Positions 9,704 through 18,939 are shown, counted from the stretch's first letter. The stretch: 64,000 bases of DNA from Mangrovitalea sediminis (GCF_002514725.1 NZ_NTLB01000001.1:558001-622000), one strand, 5' to 3'. Notes: generated from the letters alone by a model not told the origin. Made by a program: numbers and translations.

Positions 9704-10315
9704 TCACAGGTCCGTCTTGTAGCGCTCGTCGACCCCGGCATCCAGCGACTGCACGGCATCCCGCGCATCTGCAGATGTTCCGAAAATCTCCTCGCCGAAA
9801 GAAATCTTCTCACGCGGCCCCCAGGACGCGGGGGACCAGGCTTTGCTCCGCAGGAAGGCCTTGGCACATTGGAAGTAGCATGTGACCACGCTCATCTCCA
9901 TCACCAACAGAGCGTCCTGCGTCGCCGATGCCAGCTCCCGGTTCAGCACTTCATCACGGACAACCCGGCAACGGCCGTGAATGCGCAGGGTTTCCGGCGT
10001 ACCGGGAACCATCAGGATCAAGGCAGCTTCCGGGTGGCTCATCAGGTTCTCGAGCGAAAAGGCCAGCTTGTTGCCCTTGCGCTCCGGCAACAACAGCGTA
10101 TGGGCGTCGCGAACCCTGATGAAACCGGGCTCATCGCCTTTTGGCGAGATGGTAGGAAACCCTTCAGCATCCACCGTAGCGAACATGGCCAACGGCGATT
10201 TTTCGACAAAACGCATCATCCGTGCGTTCAGGCGTGGCTGAATCTTTTTATAGGTTGCCGGATTGGGTGTGCCCAGAATATCCCTGATGAGATCGAACGA
10301 CTCGATAATATCCAT
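9704..10315 (-). CDS. Pyridoxamine 5'-phosphate oxidase-like flavoprotein
   Basis: The protein matches the PPOX split-barrel fold of the MSMEG_1061 subfamily. It has FVEKSPLAMFATVDAEGFPTIS, a PKGDEPGFIRV segment, LLLPERKGNKLAFSLENL and a HGRCRVVRD strand. Such proteins bind FMN or F420, and the subfamily is largely uncharacterised. ATG 10315 is chosen because GAAGAGG lies just before it; a GTG five codons earlier (10330) is possible. It has no operon partners. Confidence 0.88.
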   Translation of the reverse strand: MDIIESFDLIRDILGTPNPATYKKIQPRLNARMMRFVEKSPLAMFATVDAEGFPTISPKGDEPGFIRVRDAHTLLLPERKGNKLAFSLENLMSHPEAALILMVPGTPETLRIHGRCRVVRDEVLNRELASATQDALLVMEMSVVTCYFQCAKAFLRSKAWSPASWGPREKISFGEEIFGTSADARDAVQSLDAGVDERYKTDL

Positions 10316-10513
10316 ATTATGCCTCTTCACTCACACTCTGCCCTACGGCACGTCAAGCCGCCCTGACCTCGCGCGCTACCGGTTCACTCAGGCCTGCCCC
10401 AGGATCGGGCCCATAATAACGGGTGAAGGGCGGCTTAGGCGAGAAGCTATTGCGCCCGGCGTCAACCGGGCGTAGCATTGAAACACTGTACAAATAACCA
10501 GTCATTTGGCGCT

Positions 10514-11587
10514 ATGAAAACCCGAGGCACCGGTAACAATCCACACAACCGCTATCAACCGCGCCGCATCGAAACGGTGGCGGACGAACGCCCGCACTTC
10601 GTTGCCGCCACGGAGGACAATACCTGGGCAACGCCTGATTCCATCGCCACCACCGTTGTCGAAGAGCAGGCCCGCACCATCATCAGTACGAACCGCTCAC
10701 CGGACGTGCCTTTCGACCAGTCGATCAATCCCTATCGCGGTTGCGAACATGGCTGCATCTACTGTTTTGCGCGACCGACCCACGCTTACTGGGACCTCTC
10801 TCCCGGACTGGACTTCGAAACGAAACTGATCGCAAAACCCAATGCCGCAAACCTGTTGCGTCAAACCCTCGACAAACCCCGCTACCAATGCAAACCCATC
10901 GCCCTCGGCGTGAATACCGATGCCTACCAACCGGTCGAAAAGGCACGACGCATCACCCGTGAGTTGCTGGAGGTGCTCTGGGAATATCGCCACCCCGTCA
11001 GCCTGATCACCAAAAGCGCCCTGATCCTCAGAGATATCGACCTGCTGTCGTCACTGGCACGGGAGCGCCTTTGCAGTGTTTTCGTCAGCATCACGACGCT
11101 GGATAACGACCTGAAGCGCATCATGGAGCCCCGCACGGCGGCACCGGGCACCCGCCTGAAGGTGGTGCGCGAGCTGAGGGCTGCCGGCATTCCAACCGGC
11201 GTGTTGGTAGCCCCGGTTATTCCATTTATCAACGACCATGAAATGGAGGCCATACTCGATGCCTCCGCAGAGGCAGGCGCCCAACGGGCCGGCTGGGTCC
11301 TTCTGCGTCTGCCGCTTGAAGTCGCCCCGCTGTTCGAAACCTGGCTGCAAGATCACTTTCCCGATCGGGCCCGCCATGTGATGCACCGTATGGAGGACCT
11401 GCGCGGCGGCAAGGTCTACGACAGCACCTTCGGCAAACGCATGGCCGGCAGCGGCCCTTATGCAGAGCTTCTGCGTCAGCGCTTCGCGCGCCAATGCCGG
11501 AAGCTGTCACTGAACCAGCGCGAGCCCTCCGCACTGCGAACCGATCTGTTCCGACGCCCCGGGGCCGATCAATTGACACTATGGTAG
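10514..11587 (+). CDS. PA0069-family radical SAM protein
   Basis: About 357 residues from ATG 10514 (MKTRGTGNNPHNRY); an in-frame ATG at 10478 would add 12 residues. The radical SAM cluster-binding motif is CEHGCIYC inside NPYRGCEHGCIYCFARP, and the rest resembles SPL-like proteins of the PA0069/Rv2578c family. The family's substrate is unknown, although similarity to spore photoproduct lyase led to suggestions of a nucleic-acid target. The gene stands alone on the plus strand. Confidence 0.9.
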   Translation: MKTRGTGNNPHNRYQPRRIETVADERPHFVAATEDNTWATPDSIATTVVEEQARTIISTNRSPDVPFDQSINPYRGCEHGCIYCFARPTHAYWDLSPGLDFETKLIAKPNAANLLRQTLDKPRYQCKPIALGVNTDAYQPVEKARRITRELLEVLWEYRHPVSLITKSALILRDIDLLSSLARERLCSVFVSITTLDNDLKRIMEPRTAAPGTRLKVVRELRAAGIPTGVLVAPVIPFINDHEMEAILDASAEAGAQRAGWVLLRLPLEVAPLFETWLQDHFPDRARHVMHRMEDLRGGKVYDSTFGKRMAGSGPYAELLRQRFARQCRKLSLNQREPSALRTDLFRRPGADQLTLW

Positions 11588-11633
11588 AGACCCGGCAATA
11601 GTTTTAACGTATGACCTAAATAAGAAAGTCCGC

Positions 11634-11663
11634 TTGAGCTAAGGCGAATGAGATTCGTATACT
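11634..11663 (+). promoter_or_regulatory. Sigma-70-like promoter of cfa
   Basis: TTGAGC (11634-11639) and TATACT (11658-11663) are separated by 18 bp and lie about 80 bp before the cfa start codon. The surrounding region is AT-rich compared with its neighbours. Confidence 0.6.
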
Positions 11664-11744
11664 TTTTGTCGTGTTTTTCCGGAATTCGTTGAGGTTTACC
11701 GCGTTCGACCCACTCGCTGGAAGCAGAGAAAGGGAGATACAGCA

Positions 11745-13073
11745 ATGCAGAAGCAGGCCACGTCCAATGGCTCGAAGCACGCTGAACAAATGGATTCGAG
11801 CCGAGACCATATTCTTTCCATCCCCATGTCGGAACACCGGCTCGCCGGCGCCCCGCTGATGCCGGAACGCTGGCTCGCGGAGAAGTTACTGAGCCTGGCA
11901 GGAGCACCGCCCCTGGCACTGGAACTCTGGGATGGAGAGCGCATAGTCGCCCCCGATGCACGCCCCGATTTCGTCATCAAGCTCAAAGACCGTCTCGCAC
12001 TCTACGAACTGATGGGAAACCCCAATCTGGCCTTCGGCGACCTCTATAGCGCCGGGCGCCTGGACGTGCAGGGGGATCTGCCGAACCTGCTCGGCGAGAT
12101 CTACATGGCGACCAGCAAGGCCGAACGCGACATGCCGATCTGGCTCAAGCCCCTTTGGCGCAATCATGCACCGCGCTCAACCAGCCTCAACGACGCCCGC
12201 AACAACATCCAGCACCACTACGACCTCGGAAACGACTTTTACAAGCTCTGGCTCGACCGGGCTGAAATGCAGTACACCTGCGCCTACTACGAGTCGCCGG
12301 ACCTCACTCTCGAACAGGCACAATTGGCCAAGCTGGAACATGTCTGCCGCAAGCTACAGCTGAAGCCCGGCCAGACCGTCGTGGAAGCCGGCTGTGGCTG
12401 GGGCGGACTCGCCCGCTACATGGCCCGGCATCACGGCGTCAAGGTACGCGCCTTCAATATCTCCAAGGAACAGCTGAGCTTTGCCCGCGAGCAGGCCAAG
12501 CTGCAGGGGCTCAGCAGTCGCATCGAGTACGTCGAGGACGACTACCGCAACATCCGGGGCCAATACGACGCCTTCGTCTCCATTGGCATGCTCGAGCATG
12601 TCGGCGTCGAGACCTATCCGGAGCTGGCCGCCGTCATCAAACGTTCCCTGAAGCCGAACGGCCTGGCTCTGCTGCACAGTATCGGCCGCAATCAGCCGTC
12701 CCGGGTCAATGCCTGGATCGAGAAGCGCATTTTCCCCGGCTCATACCCTCCCAGCATTACCGAGATGATGAGCATCTGCGAAGCCGGCGACTTCTCGGTA
12801 TTGGATGTGGAAAACCTGCGTCTCCATTATGCCCGCACGATAGAGCACTGGCTGGAACGCTTCGACGAGTCCGAGCAGACCGTCCTCGACATGTATGACG
12901 AAGCCTTCGTAAGGGCGTGGCGTCTCTACCTCGCCGGTTCGATCGCCGCCTTCAATGTCGGATCGCTGCAGTTGTTCCAGGCCGTCTTTACCCACGCCGA
13001 AAACAACGAGGTGCCGCGTAACCGGAAACACCTCTACGCCACTCCGGCCAGCCCGGCAGAGGGGGACGTATGA
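11745..13073 (+). CDS. cfa: Cyclopropane-fatty-acyl-phospholipid synthase
   Basis: CFA synthase adds a methylene from SAM to cis double bonds of membrane phospholipid acyl chains, usually in stationary phase or acid stress. The 442-residue protein shows NNIQHHYDLGNDFYKLWLD, the active-site region MQYTCAYYES, SAM motif VVEAGCGWGGLARYMA and the catalytic SIGMLEHVG. The start at 11745 has GGGAG a few bases upstream. It overlaps the next gene by four bases (ATGA), so it is coupled to a GGR-family flavoprotein. Confidence 0.94.
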   Translation: MQKQATSNGSKHAEQMDSSRDHILSIPMSEHRLAGAPLMPERWLAEKLLSLAGAPPLALELWDGERIVAPDARPDFVIKLKDRLALYELMGNPNLAFGDLYSAGRLDVQGDLPNLLGEIYMATSKAERDMPIWLKPLWRNHAPRSTSLNDARNNIQHHYDLGNDFYKLWLDRAEMQYTCAYYESPDLTLEQAQLAKLEHVCRKLQLKPGQTVVEAGCGWGGLARYMARHHGVKVRAFNISKEQLSFAREQAKLQGLSSRIEYVEDDYRNIRGQYDAFVSIGMLEHVGVETYPELAAVIKRSLKPNGLALLHSIGRNQPSRVNAWIEKRIFPGSYPPSITEMMSICEAGDFSVLDVENLRLHYARTIEHWLERFDESEQTVLDMYDEAFVRAWRLYLAGSIAAFNVGSLQLFQAVFTHAENNEVPRNRKHLYATPASPAEGDV

Positions 13074-14194
13074 CCGACTATGACCTGATTATCGTCGGCG
13101 GAGGCCCTGCGGGTTCCAGTCTGGCATGGGCTTTACGCGACAGCGGCAAACGCCTGCTGATCATCGATAAACAGACATTTCCCCGCGACAAGACCTGTGC
13201 CGGCTGGGTGACGCCGGCGGTGCTCGACAGTTTGCAGGTGGACCGCCATGACTACGCCGCCAGCAACATCATGCAGCCGATACACGGATTCCGTATCGGC
13301 ATGATGGGTCAGGATGCGGTGGAAAACGACCATGGCGACAAGCCGGTCAGCTACGGCATCCGCCGCTGCGAATTCGATGACTACCTGTTAAGCCGGGTGG
13401 ATGTCGACAAGGCCTTGGGGACCGGCGTCAAAACCATCGAACGCCAGGAAGGACAGTGGCTGATCAACGGCGAGTACCGGGCACCTCTCCTGGTCGGCGC
13501 CGGCGGTCATTTCTGCCCGGTGGCCCGGCACCTTGGCGAGGGTCCAGGCAAGCACGAAACGGCGGTGGCCGCAAAAGAAATTGAGTTCGAAATGAACGAC
13601 GAGCAGGCAGCACGGTGTGGCGTCCGAGAGGATATCCCGGAGCTCTGGTTCTGCGACGACCTCAAAGGCTATGCCTGGGTTTTCCGCAAAGGCCGCTACC
13701 TCAATATAGGCCTGGGACGCGAGGATAATCACCGCCTGACCGATCATCTCAACGCCTTTGTCGACGAAATGAAGGCCAAGGGACGCATTCCCGACGATAT
13801 GCCGTCACGCTTCAAGGGACACGCGTACCTGCTTTACGAGCATGCGGACAGGCCGCTGATCGGAGACGGTATCATGCTGATCGGCGACGCAGCCGGTCTG
13901 GCGTATACGCAGAGCGGTGAAGGGATTCGTCCGGCCATCGAGTCTGCCCTGATCGCTGCCGACATCATTCAGACATTGCCTGATTACAGCACCTCGTCGC
14001 TGCAATCCTATGCCACGGCGATCGCTCAGCGCTTCGGCTTACGGTCGGCCGACCGCAAGTCTGGCTGGGATCTGCCAGAGTGGGCGAAAACCCGCATCGC
14101 AGCGAGACTGATGCGATCGCACTGGTTCACCCGCCATGTGGTGACCAACCGCTGGTTCCTGCATACGGAAGTACCGGCACTGAAGGCAGGCTGA
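13070..14194 (+). CDS. FAD-dependent oxidoreductase, geranylgeranyl-reductase family
   Basis: The 374-residue flavoprotein has an N-terminal FAD motif, LIIVGGGPAGSSLAWALRDS, and the later GD motif MLIGDAAGLAYTQSGEG that is typical of geranylgeranyl reductase/halogenase-like enzymes. This family often reduces C=C bonds in lipid chains. Its ATG overlaps the cfa stop, so it may act on the same phospholipid acyl chains or on the cyclopropane product. That role is inference from position only. Confidence 0.82.
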   Translation: MTDYDLIIVGGGPAGSSLAWALRDSGKRLLIIDKQTFPRDKTCAGWVTPAVLDSLQVDRHDYAASNIMQPIHGFRIGMMGQDAVENDHGDKPVSYGIRRCEFDDYLLSRVDVDKALGTGVKTIERQEGQWLINGEYRAPLLVGAGGHFCPVARHLGEGPGKHETAVAAKEIEFEMNDEQAARCGVREDIPELWFCDDLKGYAWVFRKGRYLNIGLGREDNHRLTDHLNAFVDEMKAKGRIPDDMPSRFKGHAYLLYEHADRPLIGDGIMLIGDAAGLAYTQSGEGIRPAIESALIAADIIQTLPDYSTSSLQSYATAIAQRFGLRSADRKSGWDLPEWAKTRIAARLMRSHWFTRHVVTNRWFLHTEVPALKAG

Positions 14195-14240
14195 AGGTTG
14201 GCGGGGAAAGCACCGGCATTAGACGATGGCGGGTCGCCCC

Positions 14241-14257
14241 CGCCCCAGCCCGGGGCG
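14241..14257. terminator. Possible bidirectional terminator between convergent genes
   Basis: A GC-only 6-bp hairpin, CGCCCC/GGGGCG with loop AGCCC, lies between the ends of the flavoprotein and CLC genes. It has no T-run, so the call is weak. Confidence 0.35.
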
Positions 14258-14271
14258 AGGGGAACGTCTCG

Positions 14272-16074
14272 TCAGTTCGTCTCGGACGGATGCTGTTTCT
14301 GCAGCAACGAGACCGGCAGCTTGCTGTTGCGCGACATATCTTCCCAACTCAACACGCCGAGCAGACTTTCGGGCCGGCTGTCATTCCGGTCATTCGACAC
14401 CAGCGCCGCGCCAGACGCCGAACGTCGCATGCGACCGACAACATCGAACAGCATTTCCTGTTTGCCGACGACGATGAAGGCATCATCCAGGTAGGGCTCA
14501 AGCACTTCCCTAACCGGCCCGTCCGGCAGTTTCCTCAGCGCCGGCAGCCACTCGCTGAGCACGATCGCGGTCGGTTTTCCGTCTGAAGTCAGTACCAGGT
14601 CGGAGCGCGACAATTGCCCTGCATGGGAGCGAATCTCAGAAATATCGGCTTGGGCATCCACGCAATGCACCGGACGGCTGAGCGCCTGGCTCGCAGTATG
14701 CAGCAGGTACAGGTTGGTCTGGAGACTATCCGGCACATGCTGTCCCCTGAGCGACAGTTTGCGGGTGTAGATGCTGTCATTGATCAACAACCGGCGCATA
14801 CCGAAGGCGACCGAAACGGTGATCATCAGCGGAATGATGATGTTGTAGTCCCGGGTCATTTCGAAAATCATGACGATGGCGGTCACCACAGCCCCTGTCG
14901 TCCCCCCCACCATGCCGGCCATGCCGATCACCGCCATGCTGGCCATATCCAGGTGGGCTCCGGGCAAGAGCTGATTGAACAGCACGGCTGCTGCCCCACC
15001 CAGGGTGGCGCCGATAAACAGGCAGGGAGAGAACACACCGCCCGAAGCGCCAGACCCCAGCGTCAATGAGGTCGCCAGTAACTTGGCGAAGCACAGCAGC
15101 AGCAAAAACCACGGATTACCCAGCGTGTGGGTCAGTACGTCCTGCACCGTGGAATACCCGACGCCCTCGACGTAATACTGGCCGCTGAAGTGCATGAACG
15201 AATACATCATGATCCCGACAATCAGCATGCCCAGAACGTGGCGGCTGTAGTAATTACCGGGAATCCGGCTGAACCAGTCTTCAAACTGGTAGATGGCGCG
15301 GATGTAGAGCCAGGACATCAGACCCAGCAGCAGGCCGAACAGCAGGTAGGCCACGATGGTGGCGGTGGTCGCCAGGTGCGTCGGCCCCAGAACCAAGGCT
15401 GGAATCTGGAACGCCGGATGGTCACCGAAGGCGCTTCGTCCCACAAAGGTCGCCGCACCGGTGGCCAACGCCACCGGAATCAGCGTCCGGGCGCTGACCT
15501 CCGGCATAATCAGTTCTATCGCAAACAGCAGCCCGCCAATGGGCGTGTTGAAGGTCGCGGCAATACCGCCGCCCGCGCCGCAGGCAATCAAGGTGAAACG
15601 CTGCCACTGCGGCATGTTGATCATCTGCCCCAGCGTCGAACCAAAGGCGGAGCCGATCTGGATAATCGGGCCTTCACGACCGATCGCAGCACCGCTACCG
15701 ATGGAGATCGCAGATGCCAGGGACTTGATCAATGCCACGACGGGCCGGATGACACCGTTGGTATAGTAGATGGCGCCGATCACCTCTGGCACACCATGCC
15801 CTTTCGCTTCCGGCGCGAAGTTCTTGACCAGAAAAGCGACGAGAACAGCCCCTACCACCGGCGCCAGGATGACCCAGGCACCCCAGGGCCCCAGCACCGT
15901 ATGCACATTGGCGTCGTAGTGCAGCGACACCATTTTGAGAAAAAACAGGTTGTGAAAGAAGGCAATCAGGGCCCGGAAGACCAGGGCACCAAAGCCGGCG
16001 GCAATCCCGACTGCAACGGCGAGCAAAGCGAATTGGAGCGGTAAATCGGTGTTTGAGCGCAGTTTCGGCATCAT
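14272..16074 (-). CDS. CLC-family chloride channel/transporter with CBS-type tail
   Basis: This 600-residue inner-membrane CLC protein has the filter motifs KGHGVPEV (first, variant of GSGIP), GREGP containing the gating glutamate, and GSGASGGVFSP. After residue 440 a soluble tail with CBS-like segments follows (VLTSDGKPTAIVLSEWL, LLGVLSWEDMSRN). The segment corresponding to LFIIEEM in E. coli ClcA reads LFAIELI, so the internal proton-transfer glutamate (E203 in E. coli) is leucine. That suggests channel-like rather than 2Cl-/H+ exchange behaviour. The start is ATG 16074. Confidence 0.92.
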   Translation of the reverse strand: MMPKLRSNTDLPLQFALLAVAVGIAAGFGALVFRALIAFFHNLFFLKMVSLHYDANVHTVLGPWGAWVILAPVVGAVLVAFLVKNFAPEAKGHGVPEVIGAIYYTNGVIRPVVALIKSLASAISIGSGAAIGREGPIIQIGSAFGSTLGQMINMPQWQRFTLIACGAGGGIAATFNTPIGGLLFAIELIMPEVSARTLIPVALATGAATFVGRSAFGDHPAFQIPALVLGPTHLATTATIVAYLLFGLLLGLMSWLYIRAIYQFEDWFSRIPGNYYSRHVLGMLIVGIMMYSFMHFSGQYYVEGVGYSTVQDVLTHTLGNPWFLLLLCFAKLLATSLTLGSGASGGVFSPCLFIGATLGGAAAVLFNQLLPGAHLDMASMAVIGMAGMVGGTTGAVVTAIVMIFEMTRDYNIIIPLMITVSVAFGMRRLLINDSIYTRKLSLRGQHVPDSLQTNLYLLHTASQALSRPVHCVDAQADISEIRSHAGQLSRSDLVLTSDGKPTAIVLSEWLPALRKLPDGPVREVLEPYLDDAFIVVGKQEMLFDVVGRMRRSASGAALVSNDRNDSRPESLLGVLSWEDMSRNSKLPVSLLQKQHPSETN

Positions 16075-16597
16075 CGTTCCTTTTTAAGTCCTCCCTGAAC
16101 GTTATTGTTATTGCGACGGAACACTCGGCAGACAGGTGCCGCCACGGCAGGCGCCAGCGGGCCGGCTTCCTGCCGTCCCTCTTTCAAAGCTGACGGGTCT
16201 GGAGACCCGTGATTCTTTAGCGGCAGAAGACTCCTTTCATTGATAGGCCTATCAGACGATAGACCCCGGGAACATCCCTTCCAGGAAAATTCCACACACC
16301 AGAGATCACATACTGAAAGATAGCGCGGCGCAACCGTTTCATAACCAGAGTTATTATTGATCTTGGGCGAAAAACCGGAGTCACCGACGCTCACGCGAGA
16401 CAGGATCGCTCTCGCAACGACGGCCTGAAAGCACGCATCTCCGGGCAGGAGACGGTTCAGATCACTGCACTGAAAACACTCAGCCCTGACAGAGCATAAA
16501 CACCCGATTCCGCAAAATCCAGGCGACAGGATAAGCCAGAGCATTAATGACCCTTGGCCCACGCCCCTTTGCAAAGCTCTACCTAACGCCCGCCCAC
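16075..16597 (-). promoter_or_regulatory. Long structured leader/promoter region of the CLC gene
   Basis: This 523-bp region carries no credible gene. Reading towards the CLC start there is a 14-bp perfect palindrome, TGATAGGCCTATCA (16241-16254). Next is an 8-bp hairpin, ACGGGTCT/AGACCCGT (16193-16210), and an 8-bp hairpin, ACGGCAGG/CCTGCCGT (16144-16176), about 70 bp before ATG. The palindrome looks like an operator and the hairpins like a structured 5' UTR. The hairpins do not match fluoride, manganese or guanidine riboswitch patterns that I could recall. Confidence 0.4.
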
Positions 16598-16624
16598 AAA
16601 AAACGGAAGGCCAAAGCCTTCCGT
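16598..16624 (-). terminator. Rho-independent terminator of dps
   Basis: On the minus strand a perfect 9-bp stem, ACGGAAGGC/GCCTTCCGT with a 4-base loop, is followed directly by TTTTT, 28 bp after the dps stop codon. Confidence 0.9.
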
Positions 16625-16651
16625 GCATTCCTGCTTATGGGTGCGGAGGTA

Positions 16652-17125
16652 TCATTCCCCCAGGAAGCTCCGGTACATCCAGACCAGTTTCTCCTGTGCG
16701 GTCACATAATCGCTCATCAGCGAATTGGTCCCCGCGTCATCGGCTTCGTCTGACAGTTTCAGCAGCCGACGCTGCTTGTCGAGCAGGCAGGCGAAGCTGT
16801 CGACGATGTTACGCACCGCTTCCACCCCACTACTGACGTCTTTGCGCTCGTCAATCTCAGAACGTTCGACGTATGCGCTGTAGGCATGCGCGGGACGATG
16901 GCCGAGCGTCAGCACCCGTTCGGCGATTTCATCGATTTTCAACAGCAGGTCGTTGTACAGCTCTTCAAACTTGGCGTGCAACTCGAAAAACTTGTCGCCC
17001 TTGATATTCCAGTGATAGCCGCGCACGTTCATATAAAAGACCTGATAGTTGGACAACAGATCATTCAGCCCGTCGGCCAACTCCGCCGTTTTTTGGGTAT
17101 CGAGACCAATCGCATTCTTCGTCAT
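16652..17125 (-). CDS. dps: Dps-family DNA protection/ferritin-like protein
   Basis: Dps dodecamers oxidise and store Fe2+ using H2O2 and shield DNA during stress. The 157-residue protein has the ferroxidase motif GYHWNIKGDKFFELHAKFEE (His, Asp, Glu ligands). AAGGAG lies just before the ATG at 17125. Transcription ends at the strong terminator at 16598-16624. A TATAAT box and a dyad at 17217-17235 upstream suggest regulated expression. Confidence 0.94.
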   Translation of the reverse strand: MTKNAIGLDTQKTAELADGLNDLLSNYQVFYMNVRGYHWNIKGDKFFELHAKFEELYNDLLLKIDEIAERVLTLGHRPAHAYSAYVERSEIDERKDVSSGVEAVRNIVDSFACLLDKQRRLLKLSDEADDAGTNSLMSDYVTAQEKLVWMYRSFLGE

Positions 17126-17200
17126 AATTGCAATCTCCTTTGCCGGATGTATTTGCGAATTGGTTCTACCTTAACTGCCGGCTCCAAAAACATTAAATCA

Positions 17201-17235
17201 ATTATAAAAATAAAAGTGATAGCGAATGGTTATCA
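17201..17235 (-). promoter_or_regulatory. dps promoter with overlapping dyad
   Basis: On the minus strand a perfect -10 box, TATAAT (17206-17201), lies about 75 bp before the dps start. TGATA-N9-TATCA (17217-17235) covers the place expected for the -35 element. Its symmetry suggests a dimeric regulator; OxyR would be the expected one for dps, but the match to its consensus is partial. Confidence 0.5.
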
Positions 17236-17253
17236 GCGCTCTGTAGCCGAACG

Positions 17254-18696
17254 TCAGATGCCCGGCCCGCACTCCAGGCATTTTTCCAGGATTTTCTCAT
17301 CCATCTGCAACTTGTGATTGAGGTCCTGCAAGGCTGAGCGTATCGCCTCTTCGACCACCGGGTGATAAAAAGGCATCATCAGCATATCGCCGATCGTCAT
17401 CATTTTCTGTACCGCCCACGCCAGCAAGTGGCCAAGATGTTCCGCTTCCGGTCCGAAAATCTCCGCGCCCAGGAAGCGGCCACTGCCCTGCTCGCCATAT
17501 AGGCGCATCAATCCACGATTTGCCCCCATGATCCGGCTACGCCCCTGATTTTCAAAAGACGCCTCCCCAATGGCGAAGCAACCGGGATGACGGGCTTCGA
17601 TCTGATCCAACGACAATCCCACCTGGGCAATCTGTGGCTCGGTAAACACAACCGCCAAGGGCGTCCGGCGATGCGAGACGCGCACATCGGGAAAACGTGC
17701 AGCGTTGGCGCCGGCGATACGCCCTTCATCAATGGCCTCGTGGAACAGGGGTAATGCGTTATTCGCATCGCCAGCGATAAAGATGGAGCTCTGGCCGCAG
17801 CGCAACGTATAGGGGTCGAACAGCGGTATCCCCCGCTCGTCGAGCGCCAGTCCGGCGGCCTGCAGGTCGAGACCCGCCAGATTGGGTCGCCGCCCGGTCG
17901 CGGCCAGGACGTAGTCGAAGGTTTCCACCACCTCGCCACGTTCACGGTGTTGGTAACGTATCTCGACGCCATTCCCGGTCCGGCTGACGCTCTCGACCTG
18001 GGCAGCCGGATCGAGATAGAACTCGGTGTTGAACTGTTTCAGTGCATAGGCCTGAATGGCCTTGTCGCGCAGGGGGCCGACTTTACCGCTGGTCCCGAAC
18101 AGTCGGACGTCCACGCCGAGACGGCTCAATGCCTGCCCCAGCTCAAGGCCAACGGCCCCTGGACCAAAGACGGCGACGGACGCCGGCAGGGTGTCCAATT
18201 CGAAAAGGCTGTCATTGATCAGCAGGCGATCGCCCGCCGGTTTGAGCACATCCGGCACAAAGGGGCTGGAACCCGTCGCGATGACAACCCGGTCCGCCAC
18301 AATGTCCAGATGGTCGTCGACGATGAGGTGACGGGCATCGACAAACCGTGCCATGCCCTGCACGCGATGCTCATCCGGAATGCGGTCGATGGTGTCCAGA
18401 ACGAAACCCACAAAACGGTCGCGCTCCCGACGGACCCGCTCCAACACCGCCCGGCCGTCGATCTCAACGCCCAGGCTACGCACGCCGAACTGTTCGGCGT
18501 GCGTCATGCTGTAAGCCGCTTCCGCGGCGGCGATCAGCAACTTACTGGGCATACAGCCCACTCGGGCGCAGGTAGTGCCGTATACGCCGCCTTCGATCAA
18601 CACTACCTTGTCCGTGACCTTACGGGCAGCGCTATAGGCCACCATACCGGCAGACCCGCCTCCTACGATGGCAACATCGACTGATCTCGTTTCCAT
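17254..18696 (-). CDS. Dihydrolipoyl dehydrogenase-like flavoprotein disulfide reductase
   Basis: This 480-residue member of the class I pyridine nucleotide-disulfide reductases starts at ATG 18696 behind GGAGGG; an ATG five codons upstream is less likely. Visible are the FAD motif VAIVGGGSAGMVAYSAA, the redox-active pair in TTCARVGCMPSK, the NAD-site GPGAVGLELGQAL and the C-terminal YHPVVEEAI with the His-Glu dyad. It is not next to 2-oxoacid dehydrogenase genes. It may therefore serve another disulfide substrate or be a stand-alone NADH oxidoreductase. Confidence 0.85.
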   Translation of the reverse strand: METRSVDVAIVGGGSAGMVAYSAARKVTDKVVLIEGGVYGTTCARVGCMPSKLLIAAAEAAYSMTHAEQFGVRSLGVEIDGRAVLERVRRERDRFVGFVLDTIDRIPDEHRVQGMARFVDARHLIVDDHLDIVADRVVIATGSSPFVPDVLKPAGDRLLINDSLFELDTLPASVAVFGPGAVGLELGQALSRLGVDVRLFGTSGKVGPLRDKAIQAYALKQFNTEFYLDPAAQVESVSRTGNGVEIRYQHRERGEVVETFDYVLAATGRRPNLAGLDLQAAGLALDERGIPLFDPYTLRCGQSSIFIAGDANNALPLFHEAIDEGRIAGANAARFPDVRVSHRRTPLAVVFTEPQIAQVGLSLDQIEARHPGCFAIGEASFENQGRSRIMGANRGLMRLYGEQGSGRFLGAEIFGPEAEHLGHLLAWAVQKMMTIGDMLMMPFYHPVVEEAIRSALQDLNHKLQMDEKILEKCLECGPGI

Positions 18697-18939
18697 ACTC
18701 CCTCCATACACCGTTGAACCATCGTCTTATCAGAATCGATGCCCGTTACCGATTCAAACCCGGCCACACCCATCCTCGATAAAGGTCGAAGACAGACTGA
18801 AACTGGCCCTGCTTTTGCTATTTTTACAATCATTGCATCCAAATAGATGCCACTCAAACCTATCGACTATGCTTAGGAAATGGCCTGTCTCGGAACGGAA
18901 TCTGGATTATGAGCCCGACACCAGAACAGGATTAATAGC

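Noticed and set aside
16075-16300. Fluoride or other known riboswitch before the CLC gene
   Set aside because: The hairpins do not show the conserved sequence segments of the crcB, yybP-ykoY or guanidine motifs that I could recall.
16071-16628. 185-codon minus-strand ORF ahead of the CLC gene
   Set aside because: Its composition (Cys, Ser, Arg and Pro rich, no domain) is not protein-like. It also crosses the dps terminator and the hairpins; it is a chance open frame.
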